A DNA stretch of 64,000 nt. Origin: Aedoeadaptatus acetigenes (GTDB lineage: Bacteria; Bacillota; Clostridia; Tissierellales; Peptoniphilaceae). Under the pieces are notes generated by a model. That model was not told the origin of the DNA. It did not search any database and saw nothing but the letters and a program-made list of their open reading frames with translations. Below are positions 1 through 7,287 of this stretch, piece by piece (the first letter of the stretch is position 1; every line of letters starts with the position of its first letter). The position numbers and the translations under genes are program-made. The DNA lies in contig NZ_JAOQJD010000001.1 of the NCBI RefSeq assembly GCF_025566985.1, positions 1 through 64,000 on the forward strand, read 5' to 3'.

Positions 1-7
1 GTAGCAT
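1..7 (-). CDS. 5' end of an unidentified gene leaving the window
   Basis: On the minus strand an ATG at 7-5 follows a strong ribosome binding site (AAGGAGG, 14-20) with a six-base spacer. Only two codons and one base lie inside the window, so the product cannot be named. A TATAGT box at about 33-38 could serve as its -10, without a good -35. A terminator lies just upstream, which fits a new transcription unit starting here. Confidence 0.35.
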
Positions 8-68
8 GGCGGCCTCCTTTTTTCTCTATTTTACTATAATTGAGTGGCTTAAAGCGGTTTTAAGACAC

Positions 69-106
69 AAAAAGGGAGGGTGAATCGGTTGATTCACCCT
101 CCCTTT
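69..106 (-). terminator. Rho-independent terminator after yerC
   Basis: A perfect 16 bp inverted repeat (71-86 and 91-106, loop of four) is followed on the minus strand by a run of five T. It ends the purE-fhs-yerC transcript and separates it from the gene starting at position 7. Confidence 0.85.
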
Positions 107-118
107 GTCATCACTCTG

Positions 119-146
119 AATCGGACCCCGCAGGATCCGATTTTTT
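119..146 (+). terminator. Hairpin with plus-strand T run
   Basis: Arms AATCGGA (119-125) and TCCGATT (136-142) are followed on the plus strand by six T. It has the form of a terminator for plus-strand transcripts, but no plus-strand gene is seen before it. On the minus strand it is a hairpin directly after the yerC stop codon, ahead of the main terminator, and may only stabilise the mRNA end. Confidence 0.35.
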
Positions 147-471
147 ATTTCTCTTCTTCTTCGTCTTTCTTCTCGTCTAAATAGCCCAGTCGCTTCAAGA
201 CCAAATTGTAGCCGTCGGCACCGTAGTTTAGGGCGCGATTGATGCGGCTGATCGTCGCCGTGGAGGCGCCGGTCTGCTTTTCAATTGCGTGGTAGGTTTG
301 GTCGGAAACCAACAGTTTCACTACTTCCAGGCGTTGGGAGATGGCTTTTAATTCTTTGATGGTGCAAATGTCTTCGAAAAAACGGTAGCACTCTTCTTTG
401 TTTTCCAAGGATAAAATAGCTTCAAACAACGCATCCATGCTATCATTTTGTATTTTTGAAGAATAACTCAT
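145..471 (-). CDS. yerC: YerC/YecD family TrpR-related DNA-binding protein
   Basis: A 108-residue protein of the TrpR-like YerC/YecD family, probably a small DNA-binding regulator whose target is not known. The middle of the protein has the repressor-type helix-turn-helix: a segment beginning KELKAISQRLEVV, then the recognition part TGASTATISRINRAL. The C-terminus is strongly acidic and lysine-rich. I place the start at the ATG at 471, five bases after AAGGGG, rather than at the in-frame GTG six bases upstream, which has no ribosome binding site. It begins nine bases after the fhs stop, so it is the last gene of the purE-fhs-yerC unit. No tryptophan genes are nearby, so a role in tryptophan control is not suggested by context. 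Confidence 0.88.
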   Translation of the reverse strand: MSYSSKIQNDSMDALFEAILSLENKEECYRFFEDICTIKELKAISQRLEVVKLLVSDQTYHAIEKQTGASTATISRINRALNYGADGYNLVLKRLGYLDEKKDEEEEK

Positions 472-480
472 AGTCACCCC

Positions 481-2154
481 TTATGAAAGGCCTGTAATGA
501 CGCCGTGGGCGTCGATGTCCATGCCGTTGGCGGCGGGAACTTTCGGCAGACCCGGCATGGTCATGACCGCGCCGGTAAGGGCCACGATAAAGCCCGCGCC
601 GTTGGACAGGCGAATGTCTCGAATGTGAATGGTAAAATCTTCCGGAGCGCCCAGCTTTGTGGGATCGTCGGTAAAGGACATTTGGGTCTTCGCCATGCAC
701 ACGGGCAGCTTATCCCGGCCGAGCTTTTTAATACGCTCGATCATGGCGAGGGCGTCGTCGGAATAGACGACATCTTTCGCGCCGTAAATCTTCTTCGAAA
801 TAATTTCGATTTTTTCCTCCACGGGCAGATTTGTGTCGTAGAGGGGCGCGTAGTTGTTGGGCGCTTCGCAAAGAGCCACGACTTTTTCGGCGAGCTCCAT
901 GCCGCCTTCCGATCCCTTGCTGAATACATCGGAAAGGGCCACGTCGACGCCCAGGCCAACCGCCAATTCGTCGATGGTTTTAAGCTCCGCTTCCGTATCC
1001 GTGGGGAATTTATTGATGGCGATGACCACGGGCACGCCATAGCTCTTCATGTTTTCAACGTGGCGCTTTAAGTTCACAAAGCCCGCTTTCAATGCGTCCA
1101 CGTCTTCTTCGCCCAAATCCTTCACGGCCACGCCGCCATTGTATTTCAGGGCGCGCACCGTGGCGACGACCACGATACAGTCCGGGGTAAAGCCCGCTTC
1201 AGGTGCCGCGATATCCAAAAACTTTTCCGCACCGAGATCGGCACCGAAGCCCGCTTCCGTAATGGTGTAATCGGCCAGATGCAGGGCCGTTTCCGTTGCG
1301 ATAATGGAGTTGCAGCCGTGGGCGATGTTGGCAAAGGGGCCGCCGTGAATAATCGCCGGCGTGTTTTCGATGGTTTGCACCAAATTCGGCAAAATCGCAT
1401 CTTTCATCAGCATGGTGACGGCACCGGCCACTTCAAGGTCCTTGACGTAAACGGGCTTGTCGTCGTAGGTATAACCGATGATGATCCGGCCGACCCGGGC
1501 TTTGAAATCTTCCAAATCTCGAGCCAGGCACAGGATCGCCATGATTTCCGAAGCCACGGTAATGTCGAAGCCGTCTTGACGAATGACGCCGTTTTTCTTC
1601 GGACCCATGGCAACGATCACTTCCCGAAGGGCGCGGTCGTTCATATCCAAGACGCGCTTAAATGAGATTTTTTTCGGGTCGATGCCCAGTTCGTTTCCTT
1701 GGTGAATGTGGTTATCAATGGCCGCGGCGATTAAGTTGTTGGCGCTGGTAATGGCGTGAAAGTCGCCGGTAAAGTGGAGGTTAATGTCATCCATGGGAAG
1801 GACCTGTGCATAGCCGCCCCCGGCCGCACCGCCCTTAATGCCGAAGACCGGCCCCAGGCTCGGTTCCCGCAAGGTGCTGATGGTGGATAAGCCCATTTTA
1901 TCCATGGCCATGGCGAGGCCGATGTTTGTGGTGGTCTTGCCTTCTCCCGCCGGCGTCGGGTTAATGGCTGTGACGAGAACGAGCTTGCCCCGCGCCTCGT
2001 CGTGATCTTCAAAGGCGCGCCCTTCGATCTTTGCCATATAGCGGCCATAAGGCTTTAATTTATCTTTCGGAATATTCAGGCGTTCGGCAATCACTTGGAT
2101 TTCATCCAAATGGGCCTCCCGTGCAATTTCTACATCGCTTTTCATTTTAGGCAC
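481..2154 (-). CDS. fhs: Formate--tetrahydrofolate ligase
   Basis: Cytoplasmic enzyme that makes 10-formyltetrahydrofolate from formate, tetrahydrofolate and ATP, feeding purine synthesis and one-carbon metabolism. The 557-residue length is typical of the family. The nucleotide-binding motif PTPAGEGKTT is at about residues 66-76, followed by the conserved segments EPSLGPVFG and GGAAGGGYAQV. The start is a GTG at 2154 placed nine bases after GGAGG; an ATG three codons later is too far from that site. It overlaps the end of purE by eight bases, so the two are translationally coupled, which fits the use of formyl-THF in purine biosynthesis. Many anaerobic cocci of this group use this ligase instead of relying on FolD alone. 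Confidence 0.98.
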   Translation of the reverse strand: MPKMKSDVEIAREAHLDEIQVIAERLNIPKDKLKPYGRYMAKIEGRAFEDHDEARGKLVLVTAINPTPAGEGKTTTNIGLAMAMDKMGLSTISTLREPSLGPVFGIKGGAAGGGYAQVLPMDDINLHFTGDFHAITSANNLIAAAIDNHIHQGNELGIDPKKISFKRVLDMNDRALREVIVAMGPKKNGVIRQDGFDITVASEIMAILCLARDLEDFKARVGRIIIGYTYDDKPVYVKDLEVAGAVTMLMKDAILPNLVQTIENTPAIIHGGPFANIAHGCNSIIATETALHLADYTITEAGFGADLGAEKFLDIAAPEAGFTPDCIVVVATVRALKYNGGVAVKDLGEEDVDALKAGFVNLKRHVENMKSYGVPVVIAINKFPTDTEAELKTIDELAVGLGVDVALSDVFSKGSEGGMELAEKVVALCEAPNNYAPLYDTNLPVEEKIEIISKKIYGAKDVVYSDDALAMIERIKKLGRDKLPVCMAKTQMSFTDDPTKLGAPEDFTIHIRDIRLSNGAGFIVALTGAVMTMPGLPKVPAANGMDIDAHGVITGLS

Positions 2155-2638
2155 GAAGATCAGCCTCCAATTTTTTGTTCATTTCCGCCACTTCATCTTG
2201 TAATTGCTTTTTGTAGGCCAGGAGCCGTTCCTTAATGGCCGGATCGCCGACGGAAAGAATTTGTGCCGCCAAAATACCGGCGTTCTTTCCCCCGTTAATG
2301 GCGACGGTGGCCACGGGTACGCCGGAAGGCATTTGTACCGTGGAAAGAAGGGAGTCCATGCCCCCTCCGACGGAAGTTTTACCCGGCACGCCGATGACGG
2401 GCCGCGTCGTGTGGGCGGCGATGACCCCGCCTAAGTGGGCGGCTTTTCCCGCAATGGAAATAAACACTTCCGTGCCTTCTTCTTCTCGTTTTTTCACGTG
2501 GTCCACCACCTCGTTGGGCGTTCTATGCGCGCTGTAAACGACCACATCATAGGGAATTTCGAGCATTTTTAAGGCGCCGATCACGTCAAAGGCGATGTCT
2601 TTGTCGCTGTAGCTGCCCATAATTATAGAAACTTTCAT
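2147..2638 (-). CDS. purE: N5-carboxyaminoimidazole ribonucleotide mutase
   Basis: Class I PurE, a step of de novo purine synthesis (N5-CAIR to CAIR). The 163 residues cover the whole family. Visible signatures are the N-terminal IIMGSYSD nucleotide site, YSAHRTP (the catalytic histidine region), AGKAAHLGGVIAAHTTRPVIGVP, and GGMDSLLSTVQMPSGVPVATV. No purK or other pur gene is in the window; the partner here is fhs, which overlaps its last eight bases. A good ribosome binding site (AAGGAGG) lies before the ATG. A likely promoter overlaps the end of the upstream kinase gene. Confidence 0.97.
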   Translation of the reverse strand: MKVSIIMGSYSDKDIAFDVIGALKMLEIPYDVVVYSAHRTPNEVVDHVKKREEEGTEVFISIAGKAAHLGGVIAAHTTRPVIGVPGKTSVGGGMDSLLSTVQMPSGVPVATVAINGGKNAGILAAQILSVGDPAIKERLLAYKKQLQDEVAEMNKKLEADLRA

Positions 2639-2666
2639 TTATCCGTACCTCCTTAAATCCTTTACC

Positions 2667-2695
2667 ATGTTATCAAGAGTGAGTAAAGCTGTCAA
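2667..2695 (-). promoter_or_regulatory. Promoter for purE-fhs-yerC
   Basis: Minus strand: TTGACA (2695-2690), a 17-base spacer, then TAACAT (2672-2667). The -35 is perfect and the -10 matches four of six. It overlaps the last codons of the histidine kinase gene, so purE can be transcribed separately from the two-component system. Confidence 0.55.
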
Positions 2696-4016
2696 TATAC
2701 GCGGCCCCCTCATTCGCCGGCCCCTTCGGGAAAGAAAAGTCCACCCGGAAACCGCCGTCTTTATTTGCCGCCGTCATCACGCCTTTGTGCAAGCTGCAAA
2801 TTTGCTTCGAAATCAAAAGCCCCATGCCGTGAACGGAAACGGAAGTCGAATCCGAAGCTTCCAAGCGATCCAACACCTCTTTTTTCACGCCGCCTCCATT
2901 GTCCCACACAGTGATGTGAATGCCCTCTTCCGCTTCCTTGAGCGTCACGTGAATGTCTCCCGGCTGATACATGATGCTGTTTCTGATCACATTGTCGATC
3001 ATGCGGGCGAAGAGGTGGCTGTCCATATGGATCTTCGTGTCTTCACTTAACTGATTGTCGAATAAAATGCTTCGATCCTCGTGTTCGTTCAGATGAGCGA
3101 CGATGATTTTCCTGAGAATAGGCGCAGGATTTTGAAAAGTGAATCGGTCGTCTCTTAAGCTTTGAAGGCGCGTGGTGTCGTTCAGGTCCTGAATGGTTTT
3201 GCTGATGCGCATGATCTCTTCTTCCATGGTCGCCACCGCATCCTTATTGGACTCGTCCTTTAAATCATTCAGCCCCCAGCTAAGTTTAGAAAGAGGCGTG
3301 CGCACGTCATGGCTGATGCCTCGAATCCATTGGCTCTGGCTTTTGCTCAGCTGCACATAGCGGGCATTGGCGTCGTTGACCGCGTGGGACACTTCCTTTA
3401 ATTGCCCGGTCTCCTCCAAAGGTACATAGTCGTCGGCATAGATATTATCCAAGGCATCTTGCAGCGGATTCAGGTTTTTATAAAGATTGGCCCGCTCTTT
3501 GCGGTACATAAAAAAGACGAAAACGAGATAACCAAAAAGAAACAGAAGAGCCAAGTCCACGTTTAAGAGCAATTGTTCCACACTGTAATAATTAAAGGGC
3601 AACTTGTCCAGGGAACCCTTGGGATAGCCGAAGACCAACAGCTCGTCCCCCACCACATAGGTGAGCACCGGATAATCCTTTAAATAAAATCGCGTGAAGC
3701 GGGCCACATCCGTCATCTTGTAGTATTCGGGCACTTCAGGCGGCTTTCTCCAAGACTCCGCCACTTTTCCCTCTTCGTCGATGCGTATGGCCCACAAGCC
3801 GTTTTCTTCTAGAAAGCGGCGATTCTTTTCGCCAAAAAAAAGGTCGTCACTTTTATTTTCCATAATGTAGTCGTAGGCAACGCTTGGGGTGGTGTACTGC
3901 TTTCTCATATTGTAGTTGATGTAGAGAATAATTAGGATGAGAAAGACGAGGACGAAGAACAGTGCCACGGTAAACAAAAAGAAGCGGCGTAATTTTTTTA
4001 AAATAAACTGAAACAT
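2673..4016 (-). CDS. Sensor histidine kinase of peptide-sensing type
   Basis: Membrane-bound sensor kinase of 447 residues. One membrane segment lies at about 11-33 and a second at about 147-170, enclosing an external domain of about 110 residues. A linker follows, then the HisKA box SHDVRTPL with phospho-acceptor H236, an N box (VIRNSIMY), and the ATP-lid region DNGGGV and GMGLLISKQ. It follows the response regulator by ten bases and is divergent from a LanFEG-like transporter. That arrangement resembles lantibiotic or cationic-peptide resistance loci such as cprRK-cprABC, so sensing of an antimicrobial peptide is likely but inferred. The true ligand cannot be read from the sequence. Confidence 0.93.
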   Translation of the reverse strand: MFQFILKKLRRFFLFTVALFFVLVFLILIILYINYNMRKQYTTPSVAYDYIMENKSDDLFFGEKNRRFLEENGLWAIRIDEEGKVAESWRKPPEVPEYYKMTDVARFTRFYLKDYPVLTYVVGDELLVFGYPKGSLDKLPFNYYSVEQLLLNVDLALLFLFGYLVFVFFMYRKERANLYKNLNPLQDALDNIYADDYVPLEETGQLKEVSHAVNDANARYVQLSKSQSQWIRGISHDVRTPLSKLSWGLNDLKDESNKDAVATMEEEIMRISKTIQDLNDTTRLQSLRDDRFTFQNPAPILRKIIVAHLNEHEDRSILFDNQLSEDTKIHMDSHLFARMIDNVIRNSIMYQPGDIHVTLKEAEEGIHITVWDNGGGVKKEVLDRLEASDSTSVSVHGMGLLISKQICSLHKGVMTAANKDGGFRVDFSFPKGPANEGAAYIDSFTHS

Positions 4017-4026
4017 AATGAAGCCT

Positions 4027-4719
4027 CTACTGCTTTCCGATGAGCTTATAGCCCAAGCCCTTTACCGTCACCAGGCGGGTGGGATTGGAGGGATCGTCTT
4101 CCAATTTTTCCCGCAGGCGGTAGATATGGGTGATGAGTGTGTTTTCGTAGCCGAAGGTTTCTTCCCATACGGCGTCGATGATTTGGTCGATGGAGACGAT
4201 GCGGTTTAAATGATTGGCGAGAAGGGCCAGGATTTTGTACTGCTTCGCCGTGAGTTTCTCTTCCCCGCCTTCTTTGATAATCGTGCCCTTCGCCGGATCG
4301 AAGAGGGCGCCGTTTAAATCCACGGGACCTTCCCTCTCTTCCCGGAAGCTTCTGCGCAACACGGCCTCCACCCGCCACAAGAGGTCTTCTGCGAGAAAGG
4401 GCTTCACGATGTAATCGTCCGCTTCCGCTTCGAAGCCCTCCCGCCTGTCGTCGATGCCGTCTAGAGCCGATAAGATGATCACCGGAATATGTGATTGCTT
4501 ACGTACGGCCCTCAACAAATCCATGCCGCTTCCGTCGGGCAGCATGAGATCCAAAATCATGAGATCCACTTGGTGATTGGCCAGTTGAAAGCGTGCCTGA
4601 GCCAGATTCGACGCCGTCTTCACGGAGGTATAGCCCGCCTTACGCAGGTAGGCTTCCAAATGGTCCAACAGGGATTTTTCATCGTCTACGATTAAAATAA
4701 TCGGTTCTTTTTTATTCAT
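4027..4719 (-). CDS. OmpR-family response regulator
   Basis: A 230-residue transcription factor with a receiver domain (acidic pair D12-D13, phospho-acceptor D57 in MILDLMLPDGSG, S84, K106 in DDYIVKPF) and a C-terminal winged helix (about 133-230) ending with the typical YRLREKLEDDP and VKGLGYKL segments. It is the first gene of the regulator-kinase operon and is read away from the transporter genes starting at 4850. Paired direct repeats in the 130 bp between them are a candidate binding site. Likely target: the adjacent ABC transporter and possibly its own operon. Confidence 0.95.
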   Translation of the reverse strand: MNKKEPIILIVDDEKSLLDHLEAYLRKAGYTSVKTASNLAQARFQLANHQVDLMILDLMLPDGSGMDLLRAVRKQSHIPVIILSALDGIDDRREGFEAEADDYIVKPFLAEDLLWRVEAVLRRSFREEREGPVDLNGALFDPAKGTIIKEGGEEKLTAKQYKILALLANHLNRIVSIDQIIDAVWEETFGYENTLITHIYRLREKLEDDPSNPTRLVTVKGLGYKLIGKQ

Positions 4720-4775
4720 CTGCCACTGCCCCTTTCGCCATCATTTTACCATAGCGGGCGGCACCTTCCTCGTTT

Positions 4776-4829
4776 GTGATCTAAAAGTGATCTGCTGTCC
4801 ATGGTTTCGTGAGCTTCGCTTTTTACAAT
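4776..4829 (+). promoter_or_regulatory. Transporter promoter with direct-repeat operator
   Basis: GTGATCT occurs twice, at 4776-4782 and 4787-4793, with starts 11 bases apart (one helical turn), as is usual for OmpR-family regulators. A TACAAT box follows at 4824-4829. No good -35 hexamer exists 17 bases upstream of it (4801-4806 reads ATGGTT), so the promoter would need an activator. The repeats end seven bases before that weak -35 position. Confidence 0.5.
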
Positions 4830-4849
4830 GATAGCAAAAGGAGGCTTCT

Positions 4850-5761
4850 ATGAATAAACTCTTAACCATCGAAAATCTAAGCAAAACTTATAACGGCAAA
4901 AAGGTATTGGACGTGGATCATTTCGATTTGCCTGCCGGCGCCATTTACGGCTTGATCGGCCCCAACGGCGCCGGAAAATCCACATTGATGAAAGCCATTT
5001 TAGGCCTTATCGAACCGGAGGTTGGCGACATGGTCCTTTTCGGCGAGAAGGTGACGCCGAAAAACCAAAAGATCCTCAATCGCAAGCTGGGCGCATTGAT
5101 CGAGCGCCCCGCCTATTACGATCATCTCACGGGACATGAGAATCTTTCCATTCTCTGCACTTTAAAGGGCATAGATAAAAAGCATATTCTCCCGGCCTTG
5201 GAAGCCGTGGGCCTCCGGGCAAAGGCAAACGAAAAGGTGCGAACTTATTCCCTTGGCATGAAGCAGCGGCTGGGCATTGCCATGGCCATTATCGGCGAAC
5301 CGAAGCTTTTAATTCTGGATGAGCCTATAAACGGTCTGGATCCCGTAGGCACTCTGGATATGCGCCGGCTCTTTCTTCAATTGGCGGAGGAAAAGAATAC
5401 AACGATTCTGATCTCCTCCCACATTCTAGACGAAGTGGAAAAAATCGCCACCCACATCGCCATGCTTCAAAAAGGCCACTTGATCTACGACGGCACCTTG
5501 GAAAATTATCGTCGCCTTCACCCGCCGATTCTCTCCATCCGTACGTCGGACAATGAAAAGGCGGCGGAGGTCCTTTCTTCTCTGAGATGCAAAATTCGCG
5601 GTGACCGACTGATCTTAAACCACCCCTCCGATCGCGATGTGGCAAAGGCCGTGCGCGCCCTAAGTCCTCATGTAGATATTTACCGCATTGAAGAAGAACG
5701 GGAAAGTTTGGAATCCTTATTTATTCAGGACACGCAGAAGGGAGGCAGATCCATTGACTAG
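4850..5761 (+). CDS. LanF-type ABC transporter ATP-binding protein
   Basis: ATPase subunit (303 residues) of a three-gene exporter of the lantibiotic immunity/bacitracin type. Walker A GPNGAGKST is at about 37-45, the signature YSLGMKQRL, Walker B LLILDEP with its catalytic Glu, the D-loop NGLD, and the switch SSHIL. All catalytic residues are intact. The C-terminal third is the family-specific extension. The ATG follows AAGGAGG by six bases. The next gene begins within its last codons. By family knowledge such transporters move lantibiotics or other cationic peptides out of the membrane; the neighbouring two-component system supports induction by the peptide. Confidence 0.95.
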   Translation: MNKLLTIENLSKTYNGKKVLDVDHFDLPAGAIYGLIGPNGAGKSTLMKAILGLIEPEVGDMVLFGEKVTPKNQKILNRKLGALIERPAYYDHLTGHENLSILCTLKGIDKKHILPALEAVGLRAKANEKVRTYSLGMKQRLGIAMAIIGEPKLLILDEPINGLDPVGTLDMRRLFLQLAEEKNTTILISSHILDEVEKIATHIAMLQKGHLIYDGTLENYRRLHPPILSIRTSDNEKAAEVLSSLRCKIRGDRLILNHPSDRDVAKAVRALSPHVDIYRIEEERESLESLFIQDTQKGGRSID

Positions 5762-6509
5762 TATGGAATCGAGAGAATATAAAGGCTTGGGCCTCTACGC
5801 GCTTCTTTTTCTCATGCTTTGTGTTCACGTCCCTGTCTTGGGTGTCATTAGCTTTACAAATTCTTTTACAGAGGAAATCTATCCCCTTTTCTCCCTTTTA
5901 GACGCCTACTTTTTGTTTCAGTTGATCTTCAACCCGGTGCTTCTTTCTTCGTTAGTGAAAAAAGTGGTAGAAATCGAAGAGAAAAACAATATGTTTCAGC
6001 TCCAAAAAATGCTGGGCGTGGAGCCGTCGACCCTTCTCATGAGAAAATGGTCGTGGCTCAGTTTGCGCCTCTTCATTCTGCAGTTGATCGAGTGGGCATT
6101 GATCCTTCACATGGCCGCCCGTTCAAGTTATTTCAATTTTTCGCAAGTGGCAAGCGCCCACGTGGCCGTAGTGTTTTTCAGCCAATGGCTCATCGCCTCA
6201 GCCTTTGTCGCTCTCTTTCTTGTTTTGGATACGCGGTCCAAGAGCCCTTATTTCACCCTCTTCTTTTCCATGGGCGGGGCTCTGTCGGGCATTCTCTCCA
6301 TGTTGACTTCCCGCGTCCTCACGCTCATCAATCCCTTTGCGTGGAGCAGCTCCCTTCTGAGCATTTCCTATGTCAAGGGAAGCGAAGGATTTGACCGCGT
6401 ACTAAATCCCACGCCTTGGCTATCCTTGGTCGTTTCCCTCGCGGGTTTATTGATCTGCCTGTTCATCATAAAAAAACACACGCGCATTCGTAGCGACAAA
6501 ACCATTTAG
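5754..6509 (+). CDS. LanE/G-type ABC transporter permease
   Basis: Integral membrane subunit of 251 residues with about six hydrophobic segments, paired with the ATPase before it and the permease after it. The open frame extends upstream, but the likely start is the TTG at 5754, eight bases after AAGGGAGG (5738-5745). An ATG at 5763 is too far from that site. With the TTG start it overlaps the ATPase by eight bases, so translation is coupled. The sequence is a divergent lantibiotic-immunity permease (MutE/EpiE/SpaE-like); the exact substrate is unknown. Confidence 0.85.
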   Translation: MTSMESREYKGLGLYALLFLMLCVHVPVLGVISFTNSFTEEIYPLFSLLDAYFLFQLIFNPVLLSSLVKKVVEIEEKNNMFQLQKMLGVEPSTLLMRKWSWLSLRLFILQLIEWALILHMAARSSYFNFSQVASAHVAVVFFSQWLIASAFVALFLVLDTRSKSPYFTLFFSMGGALSGILSMLTSRVLTLINPFAWSSSLLSISYVKGSEGFDRVLNPTPWLSLVVSLAGLLICLFIIKKHTRIRSDKTI

Positions 6510-6517
6510 GAGGCACT

Positions 6518-7240
6518 ATGTTTTCTGTTTTTTCAATTGAGGTCAAGAAAATAAAATGGCTTCCACTTCTCTTGGCCATTCTCGTCGTGCCGTTATTGGC
6601 GACAAGTTTCGGTACCTTTAATTACATGGGCAATCGTGGCATGCTCACCCATGAATGGGAGAGCTTGTTTACCCAGATTTCTCTCTTCTACTTCTCTTTT
6701 TTCTATGTGCCCCTCATCGCCATCATCGTCGCCCTATTGTGGCAAGTGGAGCACAAGGCGGGATTAAACTTTATCCGACTCAGCAGTGCAAAACACAGCC
6801 AATTTATTTTTGCGAAAAGCCTTTTGGCCTTATTCCTTATCGTCATCGCCCAAATTTTCTTTTTTGCTTGCTTCTTCATGGCCGGCCGCTACATCTGCGG
6901 CTTCGGTGAGATTGATTTTTCCCTTTATTTCTACTACTTCTTTGCGAGCATCCTTTTGGCCATACCCGCCGTCTTTGTTTTTTCCGCTTTAAGCATTCGT
7001 ATGAAATCCTTGGGCGGCGTCACCCTTCTCTCCGTGGCCGTGACCATGGCGGGATTTATGGCTTGCGCCCAGCAGATCGTTCCCATGATCGAAAATGTCT
7101 TTGCTCTAAACACCCTGGCCTATGAAATGAATCACTTCGCCCGGTTTACCATACAGGATTCCCTCGTCGTCATCGGTTTCGCATCCGTCGAGAGCATTCT
7201 CGCCTACGCCTTCGCCCAACGACGCTTAAAATACGAATAA
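6518..7240 (+). CDS. LanE/G-type ABC transporter permease, second subunit
   Basis: A 240-residue membrane protein with six predicted hydrophobic spans, starting eight bases after the previous permease and with an AGGAGG-like site. The N-terminal part (EVKKIKW, first span, then a short external loop) and the pair of related permeases under one ATPase are the usual form of LanFEG immunity exporters. It ends the plus-strand operon just before a two-way terminator. Function: with the two genes before it, likely self-protection or resistance against membrane-active peptides. No bacteriocin structural gene is seen nearby, so resistance to foreign peptides is more likely than immunity. Confidence 0.88.
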   Translation: MFSVFSIEVKKIKWLPLLLAILVVPLLATSFGTFNYMGNRGMLTHEWESLFTQISLFYFSFFYVPLIAIIVALLWQVEHKAGLNFIRLSSAKHSQFIFAKSLLALFLIVIAQIFFFACFFMAGRYICGFGEIDFSLYFYYFFASILLAIPAVFVFSALSIRMKSLGGVTLLSVAVTMAGFMACAQQIVPMIENVFALNTLAYEMNHFARFTIQDSLVVIGFASVESILAYAFAQRRLKYE

Positions 7241-7242
7241 AC

Positions 7243-7285
7243 AAAAAAGCCGCCCCTGTGTTTCCACGGGAGCGGCAATTTTTTT
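7243..7285. terminator. Bidirectional terminator between convergent operons
   Basis: A hairpin at 7249-7276 (GCCGC-rich arms around a TTTC loop) has six A before it and seven T after it, so it can stop both the transporter operon (plus) and guaB (minus). Confidence 0.9.
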
Positions 7286-7287
7286 GT

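Noticed and set aside
505..1071. Long plus-strand ORF within fhs
   Set aside because: It is antisense to a well-conserved part of formate-tetrahydrofolate ligase and has no start signals.
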